Source: Deltaproteobacteria bacterium (GTDB lineage Bacteria > Desulfobacterota > Desulfobacteria > Desulfobacterales > C00003060). From it: a stretch of 23,012 nucleotides of DNA. Shown here piece by piece: positions 1-6,809 of the stretch. The stretch spans positions 1 to 23,012 of the forward strand of contig JAFDFO010000015.1 of the NCBI GenBank assembly GCA_019309815.1, in the 5' to 3' direction. Within the stretch, counting starts at the first letter, position 1. Each line of letters opens with the position of its first letter. Under the pieces are notes generated by a model. It was not told where the DNA came from. It made no database searches and saw only the letters and a program-made list of their open reading frames with translations. A program made the position numbers and the translations under genes.

Positions 1-99
1 CTCAGCGATCCGCAACTGTTGAGGGAAGGTCGTACTGCCCTTGATGAATTGACTCAAATTCTGGAATTGGGCGCCATTTACCCGTTTCAGTTAGTATAG
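1..99 (+). CDS. C-terminal fragment of an unidentified protein (5' end outside window)
   Basis: Frame 1 is open from the first base to a TAG at 97-99, giving a 32-residue tail that ends in the residues AIYPFQLV. The composition, with alternating hydrophobic and charged residues typical of an amphipathic helix, looks like a genuine protein end. It is too short to assign to a family. It lies about 180 bp upstream of the TonB-dependent receptor on the same strand, so the two could share a transcript. An open stretch of this length can also occur by chance. Confidence 0.4.
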   Translation, partial: LSDPQLLREGRTALDELTQILELGAIYPFQLV

Positions 100-278
100 C
101 ATTGTGGAGGAAAAGCTGTACGGTGTTGGCAATCGGGCAGTCAATGATATTTCATTCCAGCAGCCTGATATCCTAAAGACACAACGTCCGGATACGCCGT
201 ATATCCCCAGAATATCTCTCCCGCTAATCCACGGTAAGTCCTAATACACAATATAGGAAGAAGCTTCATTGTAACAGT

Positions 279-2150
279 ATGCGCGCTGACATCAAAAAGA
301 CATTCTACAGGCGCTCCCTCCGTTTGAATCTTGCCGTTATTGTCTGTTTTCTTTTGGCATACAACGGTTCGTTGATGGCACAAGATGCAGAGTCTCCTTC
401 TCACACATTAGATCCGGTGGTAGTGACAGCGAGCCGCACCCCGGAGCACCTCTCAAAAATCGGCAAATCCGTCTCAGTCATTACCCGAGAAGATATCGAG
501 GTCTTGCCTGTCAACAGTGTTGCAGATCTCCTGGAAACGATCAGCGGTGTGGACGTGCGTCAGCGCGGAATGCATGGCGTTCAGGCGGATGTATCGATCC
601 GCGGCAGTTCCTTTGAACAGACGCTGATATTAGTCGATGGCGTCAATGTCAATAATGCCCAAACCGGACACCACAACCTGGATTTGCCTGTCAATTTAGA
701 GGACATCGAGCGCATTGAAGTTGTAAAGGGCCCGGCGGCAAGAGTTTACGGTCATAATGCCATGGCCGGTGTGATCAATATTATCACACGTGAGGCGGAC
801 CACAGCACTGTCGGAGGCTATGCCAAATATGGTGACTATGATTACTATGATGTCGGTGCTCACGGGGCCGTGACCACCGGCGACATGTCAAACCGTGCTT
901 CCGCCTCTCGTCGGTCGTCTACAGGCCATATTGGAAAGGAAAGCACCGACTTTGATATCAATACATTCTTTTATAAAGGCACAATAAATCGAGAAAACCA
1001 GAAAATCACGGTATCTCTTGGATATAGCGACAAAGACTTTGGGGCCTATCGGTTCTATAGCGACACCTTCCCAAATCAACGAGAACAAACAGAAACCCTC
1101 CTGGCTTATGCGAGCGCCCATTTGAAGATGGCGGATTTGGAGGTCATGCCGAGGGTATTCTGGCGCCGCCATGATGATGACTTCAAAATAGAGATCGAAG
1201 ACGAGTGGTACCGAAACGAGCACCAAACCGATGCCTACGGTGTCCAACTAGGCTCCCGGTTTACATCTGAATTGGGAACAACAGCGGTTAGCGGTGAAAT
1301 CACTTTTGAAGACCTGGAAAGTTCTAATTTGGGTGATCACAACCGTCGGCGAAGTGGCATATTTCTGGAACACAGGCTTTGCCCTCTTGAAGAGTTGGTT
1401 TTGGGCATTGGCGCTTCAGCAGTACACTATAGCCATTGGGGCTGGGAGTTGTGGCCCGGCGCTGAATTCAGTGCTGAATTATCAGATGGATTGAACTGGT
1501 TCGCTTCCATAGAAAGATCTTTCCGCATTCCTACGTATACCGAGTTGTATTATGACACCCCGGCGAATCAGGGCAACCCCTACCTTAAACCCGAACGGGC
1601 CTGGGCCTATGAGACCGGGATTCGCTGGCGTGACAAAGGCGTTAGTGCCGATTTCAGTCTATTTCGCCGTGATGAAAACGATCTGATTGATTGGTCTCGT
1701 GCCTCGAAGCAGGACCCTTGGAAAGCACGCAACATCGCAGAAAACACAACCCAGGGGCTTGAAATAGGGTTCGAGCTTTATCCAGACGCTTTTTGGGGCA
1801 AAAGATTCGTTTCATCCCTAAATATGGCTTACACATATCTGGACTCGGACTGGAATTCAGGCGAACTCGAGTCAAAGTACGTTTTGGATCATCTGCACCA
1901 CCAACTCGTTGGTTCCATCATTCTTGATTGGTTTGGTACCCTGACACAGGCCGTAAATGTTCGGTATGAAGAACGAATGTTCGGGGATTCGCACGTGATC
2001 GTCGATACGCGTCTTGCCTATAAGTCCCATAGGTACGAGGTCTTCCTCGATGTAACCAACCTGTTTGATGAACAATATGTGGAATCCGGGTTTTCGCCTA
2101 TGCCCGGCCGCTGGATCGTAGCGGGTGTAAAGCTTCACATGGACTTTTGA
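279..2150 (+). CDS. TonB-dependent outer-membrane receptor
   Basis: A 623-residue outer-membrane active transporter of the TonB-dependent receptor family. Residues 1-34 form a signal peptide: basic Arg/Lys stretch, hydrophobic core around 17-29, and a likely cleavage after SLMA. The mature N-terminus carries a TonB-box-like DPVVVTASR at 45-53. The plug domain follows (about 57-165) with the family signatures SIRGSSFEQTLILVDGV and IERIEVVKGPAARVYG. The rest is a long beta-barrel containing the typical SFRIPTYTELYYDTP and NLFDEQY segments, and it ends in Phe as expected for BAM-dependent barrel proteins. Length is typical of vitamin B12/siderophore-type (BtuB/CirA-like) receptors. The substrate cannot be read from the sequence: no cobalamin riboswitch or Fur-like site was recognised upstream, and no transporter partners are in view. 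An AGGAAG sits well upstream of the ATG, so the ribosome site is only moderate. The family call is secure; specificity is unknown. Confidence 0.93.
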   Translation: MRADIKKTFYRRSLRLNLAVIVCFLLAYNGSLMAQDAESPSHTLDPVVVTASRTPEHLSKIGKSVSVITREDIEVLPVNSVADLLETISGVDVRQRGMHGVQADVSIRGSSFEQTLILVDGVNVNNAQTGHHNLDLPVNLEDIERIEVVKGPAARVYGHNAMAGVINIITREADHSTVGGYAKYGDYDYYDVGAHGAVTTGDMSNRASASRRSSTGHIGKESTDFDINTFFYKGTINRENQKITVSLGYSDKDFGAYRFYSDTFPNQREQTETLLAYASAHLKMADLEVMPRVFWRRHDDDFKIEIEDEWYRNEHQTDAYGVQLGSRFTSELGTTAVSGEITFEDLESSNLGDHNRRRSGIFLEHRLCPLEELVLGIGASAVHYSHWGWELWPGAEFSAELSDGLNWFASIERSFRIPTYTELYYDTPANQGNPYLKPERAWAYETGIRWRDKGVSADFSLFRRDENDLIDWSRASKQDPWKARNIAENTTQGLEIGFELYPDAFWGKRFVSSLNMAYTYLDSDWNSGELESKYVLDHLHHQLVGSIILDWFGTLTQAVNVRYEERMFGDSHVIVDTRLAYKSHRYEVFLDVTNLFDEQYVESGFSPMPGRWIVAGVKLHMDF

Positions 2151-2247
2151 GGGAAACGATCCTGTGACCTGTCGCCCTTGACCTGAGCCAAACCGTGCTT
2201 AGTTTATGCGGGCACTTAGTGAAATGGCTTCTAATAAGTGTGACAAT

Positions 2248-2274
2248 GGAACACCTCTGACATCCGAGTGTTCC
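2248..2274. repeat. Hairpin/dyad just upstream of the mini-protein gene
   Basis: GGAACAC at 2248-2254 and GTGTTCC at 2268-2274 form a perfect 7-bp inverted repeat with a 13-base spacer. It ends about 20 bp before the start codon of the 37-codon ORF and almost touches its Shine-Dalgarno sequence. It could be an operator dyad or an RNA hairpin controlling that ORF. There is no T-tract, so it is a poor terminator for the upstream receptor gene. Confidence 0.35.
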
Positions 2275-2294
2275 TTGAAAAGGAGTTGAAAACC

Positions 2295-2408
2295 GTGCAA
2301 AAGAATCCAAGAAACGTGACGAGATACCTACCGGGCGCCATCCTCATTCTGTCGGGTGTTTTGATTGTGGCATTTCCCATGCTCCTTGTTGATCGCTATT
2401 ACCCATAG
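2295..2408 (+). CDS. 37-residue single-span membrane mini-protein
   Basis: This short GTG-initiated ORF is preceded at a good distance by AAGGAG (about 2279-2284), a strong Shine-Dalgarno sequence. The product has a basic N-terminus (QKNPRNVTR), a proline-glycine turn (LPGA), then a run of hydrophobic residues at about 13-32 long enough to cross the membrane, and a short DRYYP tail. This gives a positive-inside, one-helix protein. I do not recognise a named family. A coding call is supported by the ribosome site, the clean membrane topology and the position between two same-strand genes. Low-complexity hydrophobic ORFs can arise by chance, and conservation would decide. It may act as a small regulatory or structural subunit at the inner membrane, but no partner can be named. 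Confidence 0.5.
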   Translation: MQKNPRNVTRYLPGAILILSGVLIVAFPMLLVDRYYP

Positions 2409-2613
2409 GGTCAAACGCTTTCAAGATGCAACAGGGTGTCTCCATGATTCGGAGCCCTTTGATGGATCTTTTTGGAATCAAGCCGAAAGAGTCTTTCATC
2501 GCGGTCAACGGCACTAATCAGGACAAGGGAGTGTTGCAGATGAACCGACCCTTGAGAGCCCCATCAGGGCTGATTTGCAGCCTGCTCTTAAGTGTGGTCT
2601 AGAGAAAACAGCT

Positions 2614-3270
2614 ATGGAGCGAAAAAAGCTACTGATTACCGGATGTGGTCGAAGCGGAACGTTGTATACCACTGAAGTGTGGCGGTCCCTCGGCCTGGAT
2701 ATTCGACATGAAAGGCCTATCCCGACGCATGGCTCCATGGGCAGAGATGGGGCTGCTTCGTGGTTCATGGCGGTGGATGATAGAAATCCCCCCTTCGGGC
2801 CGAGCACTGCGGGGTACAAGTTCGATTTTGTCCTCCACGTTGTTCGAAATCCCCTGAAGGTGATCGCAAGCGTTGCACAATTCATCCTGCAAAAGGGGGC
2901 GCCGTCGCCGGAATATATTGAAAGACACGCTCCTGAAACACGACTCTCTTTCGAAGAGCGCACTTTGGAACCGAAGCAGCAGTTCATTCTGCGGGCAGCT
3001 CGATACTGGTATCATTGGAACTTACTGGCTGAAGCAAAAGCCGATCAGACCTTCCAGGTAGAACAACTGGCTTCCGCGCTGCCGGGCCTGTGCGACCACC
3101 TGGGTGTCGAATACAGACCAGGACAAGCCGACAAGGTACCAAAAGACACCAATGCGAGGTGGCATTACCTGAGAGAAGAGCCCTGGGTCGTCAACTGGGC
3201 CGACATAGAGGCCCTTGACCCATCTCTCTGCAATGAGATTCGCCACTTGGCAGCCTCTTACGGTTACTAA
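2614..3270 (+). CDS. Sulfotransferase-like P-loop protein
   Basis: The likely start is the ATG at 2614 (218 residues); an in-frame ATG at 2575 would add 13 residues without family character. The N-terminus holds a beta strand followed by TGCGRSGT (9-16), the 5'-phosphosulfate-binding loop of PAPS-dependent sulfotransferases. HVVRNPLKVIAS (75-86) fits the second signature, where Arg and Ser contact the 3'-phosphate of PAPS. The remaining helical part is divergent, so the acceptor is unknown; a carbohydrate, lipid or small molecule is possible. Its length (about 220 residues) is shorter than typical 250-300-residue sulfotransferases, so it is a compact member. The ribosome site is weak. The SAM methyltransferase begins 84 bp downstream on the same strand, which suggests but does not prove a joint modification role. 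Confidence 0.75.
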   Translation: MERKKLLITGCGRSGTLYTTEVWRSLGLDIRHERPIPTHGSMGRDGAASWFMAVDDRNPPFGPSTAGYKFDFVLHVVRNPLKVIASVAQFILQKGAPSPEYIERHAPETRLSFEERTLEPKQQFILRAARYWYHWNLLAEAKADQTFQVEQLASALPGLCDHLGVEYRPGQADKVPKDTNARWHYLREEPWVVNWADIEALDPSLCNEIRHLAASYGY

Positions 3271-3354
3271 TATCGCAGCGGGAATCCTGCTTGCCCATAT
3301 ATTGCCGTTCAAGGGCTTTGAGTGCGATCTGTTCTATGATGGAATCTGAGAAAA

Positions 3355-3945
3355 GTGGGAAATAGAACGGAAGAAAAACCACCGGGTGCTGGGAGAAGCA
3401 GTTTTTCGCTTATTGACCCGGAAAAGGTCTTTGGTGCACTGTCCCTCAAGCCGGGCAGTGCCTTCCTGGACATGGCCTGTGGGACGGGACAGTACGCGAT
3501 TGTTGCATCAGAAATTATCGGAGATGAAGGATTCGTGTATGCTGTTGATTTGTGGGAAGAAGGCGTCAACATTTTCATGGAACTGGCCTCTGCCAAAGGG
3601 ATTAAGAATGTGCACGCTATAGTCGGTGATATCACCAAGCCGATGCCCATAGAGGGTAATTGCATTGATGTCTGTTTGATGGCGACAGCACTCCATGAAC
3701 TCACTTTGTCTGAGACGGCTGGTCCCGCTCTGGCAGAAGCTGCGAGAGTCCTGGGTCCAGAGGGAACGCTTGCTATCATTGAGTTTGAAAAGATCGACAG
3801 GCCACCCGGGCCACCCATTCATATTCGGCTCACACCTGAAGACGTTGAACGCATTGTCGCCCCACACGGGTTCAGCAAGGAACAAGTTACTGAGGTGGGG
3901 CCGTACAATTACTTGATGACATTCAATACCGATGCCACCGCATGA
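3355..3945 (+). CDS. Class I SAM-dependent methyltransferase
   Basis: A 196-residue protein read from a GTG start. The Rossmann methyltransferase motifs are clear. Motif I is FLDMACGTGQYA at about 37-48, binding the methionine part of SAM. The acidic residue ending strand 2 is in YAVDLW (Asp65), which contacts the ribose. GDITKPMP marks the adenine-binding loop, and CLMATALHEL is the post-motif II strand. The C-terminal ITEVGPYNYLMTF-like end resembles small stand-alone methyltransferases of the UbiE/MenG-like superfamily, but the substrate cannot be deduced. It follows the sulfotransferase on the same strand and faces the cytochrome gene, with the terminator hairpin at 3980-4007 between them. 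The ribosome site is poor, so the exact start is less certain than the family. Confidence 0.85.
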   Translation: MGNRTEEKPPGAGRSSFSLIDPEKVFGALSLKPGSAFLDMACGTGQYAIVASEIIGDEGFVYAVDLWEEGVNIFMELASAKGIKNVHAIVGDITKPMPIEGNCIDVCLMATALHELTLSETAGPALAEAARVLGPEGTLAIIEFEKIDRPPGPPIHIRLTPEDVERIVAPHGFSKEQVTEVGPYNYLMTFNTDATA

Positions 3946-3970
3946 GGTAGCGTTGGTGGGTCTTATTTAG

Positions 3971-4007
3971 AAGAAAAAGCGGGCAGTCCCGGAGACGAAA
4001 CTGCCCG
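3971..4007 (-). terminator. Rho-independent terminator of the cytochrome gene
   Basis: CGGGCAGT (3980-3987) and ACTGCCCG (4000-4007) form a perfect 8-bp GC-rich stem with a 12-base loop. Read on the - strand, the stem is followed directly by CTTTTTCTT, a good uridine tract. It therefore fits termination of transcripts arriving from the cytochrome gene. On the + strand the stem is followed only by a weak T-rich stretch, so it may also partly stop the methyltransferase transcript. Confidence 0.8.
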
Positions 4008-4090
4008 TGAAGGAAATTTTCTGTTTGAACGTGTTTTCGGTTCTAGGAAGTCGGATCAATGGCTCCTGAAAGGGCCCCTGACCCGCTTGT

Positions 4091-4306
4091 CTACTTTGTC
4101 CTTGCCAACCTTGCCAGCTGTTTTCTCGTAAGCGGGCTGCAGAACTCCCACTGCAACTTTTCGGCCTGTGTGCTCACCGGAGACCAGCTATTGTTTGCCT
4201 TGTCGTAATCCACAAACTGGAATTCTAAATTTTCAGGAACAAACGGCACAACTCCTGTGGTATGGACTATGCCTGGCGTGGCCAGCGTGTCGTCCCATCG
4301 GGTCAT
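4091..4306 (-). CDS. C-terminal tail of the octaheme cytochrome, in a shifted frame
   Basis: This 71-codon ORF starts at an ATG that overlaps the stop codon of the cytochrome core by four bases (ATGA). It has no ribosome site of its own and no CXXCH motif. Its product is rich in aromatic and beta-type residues (TGVVPFVPENLEFQFVDYD), which resembles the post-heme tail that often follows the last heme site in periplasmic multiheme cytochromes. The simplest reading is that core and tail were one protein and a one-base loss split them. A separate, translationally coupled small protein is the alternative. If the tail is restored and the start is at 5105, the full protein would be about 338 residues. 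Confidence 0.5.
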   Translation of the reverse strand: MTRWDDTLATPGIVHTTGVVPFVPENLEFQFVDYDKANNSWSPVSTQAEKLQWEFCSPLTRKQLARLARTK

Positions 4307-5079
4307 GATGTTTGGTTGAGCTCTTCTATCCGCTCGCTGTTGTGGCAGTCATCACACGTGCGTCCTTCAGCTGTTATCGAGTGACCATGGAACGGCCCAA
4401 ATGCTACAAATGTGTGCTGGTCCTTCACCGCTGTTTGATAGGTACCAACACGTACCTGACCGTTGGCATCGTTTAGGAGCATCACGAAACCGGTAAACGG
4501 CCTGTAAGCCTTTTTCTTGTGATCCTCCAACAAAGTGTTGATGTGGCAGTTGTAACACGTGGTCACAGTCTCGACGTGGCAGGCGTCGCAATGGAGCTTG
4601 TTGCCATGAACCGTGTGCTCTCTCACCCCTGGTACAGCACTGTGGCAGTCCTGGCAATCTACATCAATGGCCCCGTCTTCCAACATCGAGTTGTAGATGG
4701 TGCCATCGCCATGAATGTCGTCGCTCGAATGGCAGTCCGAGCACACCTTGCCGTTATCAAAGTGAACGTCGGTAACACCTAGCTTCGCCTCTGCCCCCTG
4801 CCGGCCATGACACCCGAGACACACCTTCGGCTGGTCCACAGCACCAGCCCCTTTCGTGTCACTGTGGCAGTCTGAACACCCTTTGGTGTGGCATTGGCCA
4901 CAGCCCGCGTTCTCGTACGGAACCTTTATCAGGGCCCCCAAGCCATCAGGCCTTTCGTACCACCACTGCATGCCACGTGCGGTGGCGTGCAGGCTGGTCG
5001 CCATGTTTTCCTCAATACTGGGTGGCGAAACCCCGGTTGCTGCGCGCCGTTCAGCACAACTCGGCGCCATCATGAGCAA
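4303..5079 (-). CDS. Octaheme c-type cytochrome (core ORF of a probably frameshifted gene)
   Basis: The 258-residue frame contains eight CXXCH heme-attachment motifs, at about residues 60, 68, 87, 113, 142, 164, 175 and 242, with extra histidines suitable as distal ligands. It is an electron carrier or oxidoreductase of the periplasm or outer surface. The frame can begin only at a TTG (5079) with no ribosome site and gives a truncated secretion signal (LLMMAPSCA). A well-placed AGGA followed by ATG AAA ATG lies just upstream at 5105 in another frame and stops after 11 codons. Adding one base in the TTT at 5078-5080 joins them into MKMLTNARLLLMMAPSCA, a plausible export signal. A second break separates the C-terminal tail. 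The precise cytochrome family and redox partner were not recognised. The gene stands alone with its own promoter and terminator. Confidence 0.8.
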   Translation of the reverse strand: MLMMAPSCAERRAATGVSPPSIEENMATSLHATARGMQWWYERPDGLGALIKVPYENAGCGQCHTKGCSDCHSDTKGAGAVDQPKVCLGCHGRQGAEAKLGVTDVHFDNGKVCSDCHSSDDIHGDGTIYNSMLEDGAIDVDCQDCHSAVPGVREHTVHGNKLHCDACHVETVTTCYNCHINTLLEDHKKKAYRPFTGFVMLLNDANGQVRVGTYQTAVKDQHTFVAFGPFHGHSITAEGRTCDDCHNSERIEELNQTS

Positions 5080-5102
5080 AGCCGAGCGTTGGTCAGCATT
5101 TT

Positions 5103-5111
5103 CATTGTCCT
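5103..5111 (-). promoter_or_regulatory. Ribosome site and probable true start of the cytochrome gene
   Basis: On the - strand, AGGA (5111-5108) is followed after two bases by ATG at 5105-5103 and a second ATG at 5099-5097. This is the only credible initiation site between the promoter and the heme-binding region. It opens a frame that ends after 11 codons, so it marks the authentic start of a gene that is shifted out of frame shortly afterwards. The AGGA-to-ATG spacing is short, but the second ATG has a better one. Confidence 0.5.
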
Positions 5112-5179
5112 AACCCTTTTCCTGCATGAGTAAAAACGTTGAGAGGAGAACGAAAAGACAAGTGAGTAAACGTCACGCG

Positions 5180-5209
5180 CTTATAGCCAAGAAAGGCGGG
5201 TTTTGTCAA
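5180..5209 (-). promoter_or_regulatory. Sigma70-type promoter for the cytochrome gene
   Basis: Read on the - strand, a perfect TTGACA (-35, 5209-5204) and TATAAG (-10, 5185-5180) are separated by 18 bases. The predicted transcript start, near 5173, is about 70 bp before the ATG at 5105. Confidence 0.6.
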
Positions 5210-5236
5210 GTGCTCTGCCGGACCCAAATCCACCGC

Positions 5237-5357
5237 CAAAAAAACGAAGGACCAACAATAATCAATACCATTGCAACGGGTTATCTCACAGCAGGGCCGT
5301 CGAAATCTGTCACCTTGCCGAGTTAGTTGTTAGGCTATTCTTTCCTTCGTTTTTTTG
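5237..5357. repeat. 15-bp perfect inverted repeat, 121-bp unit
   Basis: CAAAAAAACGAAGGA at 5237-5251 is matched exactly by its reverse complement TCCTTCGTTTTTTTG at 5343-5357, with 91 bases between. It contains no transposase frame. It may be the ends of a very small non-autonomous element or a long-range RNA stem. The A7/T7 runs make up nearly half the match, so part of the identity is low complexity. Confidence 0.5.
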
Positions 5358-5520
5358 TTCCTTCGGGTCTGCCGATTTCACCGGATCTTCTTTGTTGGTG
5401 GGCACTTGAAGTACCTTAGTACGTCGGCGCACCCACGCCGCGAATCTCCGGCAAACTTGACAGACGGTGGATCAGGGCGGATAGTCCGTGTTGGGTGGGA
5501 AAGCAGGCCAGAATAAGTCC

Positions 5521-5548
5521 TTGACGTTGTTGTCACGATCACTACAAT
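5521..5548 (+). promoter_or_regulatory. Sigma70-type promoter for the DUF218 gene
   Basis: TTGACG at 5521-5526 and TACAAT at 5543-5548 each match the consensus at five of six positions and are 16 bases apart. The expected start of transcription near 5555 leaves a leader of about 80 bases before the ATG at 5637. Confidence 0.55.
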
Positions 5549-5636
5549 AAAAGTATGCGCTGAAAACCTCAATCAAAGAAACGTTTCACGGGTTCAAAGC
5601 AGAACACAAATCCGTGTTGTACAAAGGAGTCCAAAG

Positions 5637-6305
5637 ATGGGAAGATTGTCCTCGTTCATTCTTCAGACATTGGTGTTTCTGGCTGCGTTGTCCATCCTTC
5701 TGGGAGGGGTGGGCCTTTTTTTCGCTGGAGAGTGGCTCGTTCTGAACGAAGAACCCGCCAAGTCTGATGCCATTGTTTTGCTCAGCGGGGGCATGGCACG
5801 TCCACTCTACGGTGCAGACCTCTACCACAGCAGTTATGCACCAGTGATCTATGTTAGTCGGCCTAAACCGGACGAGCAGGTGCTCCATGTGGAAAGACTT
5901 GGCATACGCATTCCGAGGAATGAGGAACGCTACAAGGAAATCCTTCTCAAGAAGGGGGTTCCCGAAGAGGCGATCAGCTTTTTCAGTCAGGGTCATGTCA
6001 GCACGGTTGAAGAAGCGGAATCGCTGAGGAAGGCCCTCGGCGGTAAGCCGATCAAGCTTCTTGTCGTCACTTCTCCGTACCATACCCGACGGGCCAAGGC
6101 CATTTTCGGGGATGTTCTCTCCAACGCCGAAATTCGGGTAGTGGCCACCCCGTATGAAAACTTCGACCCACAATGGTGGACGGATAAGAATTCGGCCATA
6201 GCCGTCGTTCTCGAAACGGTGCAAACGCTCTATTACCACCTTGGCGGTGCGTTTCGCTCCACCGACTTATCTCCGATAAAAGCAATAGCGCCAGGAAGGG
6301 GTTAG
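5637..6305 (+). CDS. YdcF/ElyC-family DUF218 membrane protein
   Basis: A 222-residue protein with a single N-terminal membrane span (about 7-31), followed by a soluble domain that probably faces the periplasm. The DUF218 core is marked by SDAIVLLSGGMA near 43-54, GHVSTVEEAESL near 118-129 and VVTSPYHTRRAKAIF near 142-156, the three conserved strand-loop segments of the YdcF/SanA/ElyC fold. E. coli members ElyC and SanA affect envelope integrity and peptidoglycan or antigen precursor metabolism; the biochemical reaction is not established. A strong ribosome site (AAAGGAG) precedes the ATG. The gene appears to be its own transcription unit, with a good promoter upstream and a convergent response-regulator gene downstream. 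An exact orthologue name is not justified. Confidence 0.85.
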   Translation: MGRLSSFILQTLVFLAALSILLGGVGLFFAGEWLVLNEEPAKSDAIVLLSGGMARPLYGADLYHSSYAPVIYVSRPKPDEQVLHVERLGIRIPRNEERYKEILLKKGVPEEAISFFSQGHVSTVEEAESLRKALGGKPIKLLVVTSPYHTRRAKAIFGDVLSNAEIRVVATPYENFDPQWWTDKNSAIAVVLETVQTLYYHLGGAFRSTDLSPIKAIAPGRG

Positions 6306-6365
6306 ATCATTAATTTGGTCTGGCTTAGGATTCGGAGAAAAGGTGTGGGAGGGGCTGTACCGTGC

Positions 6366-6740
6366 TCAGTCCAGGCCAAGCATTTGCTGGATCCCTTGAA
6401 GCTTTTCCAAAAGGTTCTCGATGTCGACCGGCTTAATCATGTGGTCCACGGCACCTGCCCTCATGGTAAGTTCCGCGATATCTCCTACCGACCCTGTCAA
6501 TATGATGACCTGGATAGATGCATCCATGGCCTGGATTCTGGTCAGGATCTCGAGGCCACTCATTCCGGGTATGTGCAGGTCAAGTAGCACAATGTCGGGA
6601 CGTTCCTCTTGGATCTTACTTACGGCAACCTCTCCGTCGCTTGCAACCCTCGTGTCATAGTGACGCAAACGCAACCGTTCAGCCAATGCGGAGGTGAACT
6701 CCTCCTCATCATCCACGATTAACAGCTTAATGGGATTCAT
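6366..6740 (-). CDS. Stand-alone response-regulator receiver protein
   Basis: A 124-residue single receiver domain with all catalytic positions: Asp10-Asp11 acidic pair (VDDEEE), phosphoacceptor Asp54 in IVLLDLHIPGMSG, Thr82 in IILTG and Lys103 in HMIKPVD. No output domain follows, so it works like CheY/Spo0F by protein contact, or passes phosphate on. It is the last gene of the - strand run that includes the PilZ protein and the histidine kinase, which makes that kinase a plausible phosphodonor. This is inference from proximity. Upstream, AAGGAG-like bases (the complement of CTCCTT at about 6749-6754) precede the ATG. No terminator hairpin is obvious in the 60 bp that separate it from the convergent DUF218 gene. 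Confidence 0.92.
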   Translation of the reverse strand: MNPIKLLIVDDEEEFTSALAERLRLRHYDTRVASDGEVAVSKIQEERPDIVLLDLHIPGMSGLEILTRIQAMDASIQVIILTGSVGDIAELTMRAGAVDHMIKPVDIENLLEKLQGIQQMLGLD

Positions 6741-6809
6741 CGTAATACTCCTTGAGCAAGGCCCCTGGTAGGATAGAGAACAGCTCTTGTCAAGGCTTTC
6801 TTCTTCGGT

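Larger units (their letters stand above)
5106..5636. other. Divergent intergenic region between cytochrome and DUF218 genes
   Basis: About 530 bp with no convincing coding frame. It holds the cytochrome promoter on - (5180-5209), a DUF218-gene promoter on + (5521-5548), a 15-bp inverted repeat (5237-5251 with 5343-5357), and small adjacent dyads such as GTAC-CTTA-GTAC near 5410 and CGGCG-CACCCA-CGCCG near 5425. The central part (about 5210-5510) has no function I can identify. A small RNA or a decayed repeat element is possible. Confidence 0.5.

Noticed and set aside
104..244. A 46-codon GTG-started ORF between the first partial CDS and the receptor gene
   Set aside because: It has no ribosome site and no recognisable motif; the length is within chance expectation.
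100..278. Cobalamin riboswitch or Fur box upstream of the TonB-dependent receptor
   Set aside because: Searched by eye for the B12-box and for 19-bp Fur-like dyads and found neither.
2426..2602. A 58-codon ORF between the mini-protein and the sulfotransferase gene (MIRSPLMDLFGIKPKESF...)
   Set aside because: There is no ribosome site and no family resemblance; it may be a decayed remnant but coding cannot be supported.
5320..5336. GTTAGGC core resembling an integron attC site
   Set aside because: No matching inverse core (RYYYAAC), no attC-type fold and no integrase gene were found.
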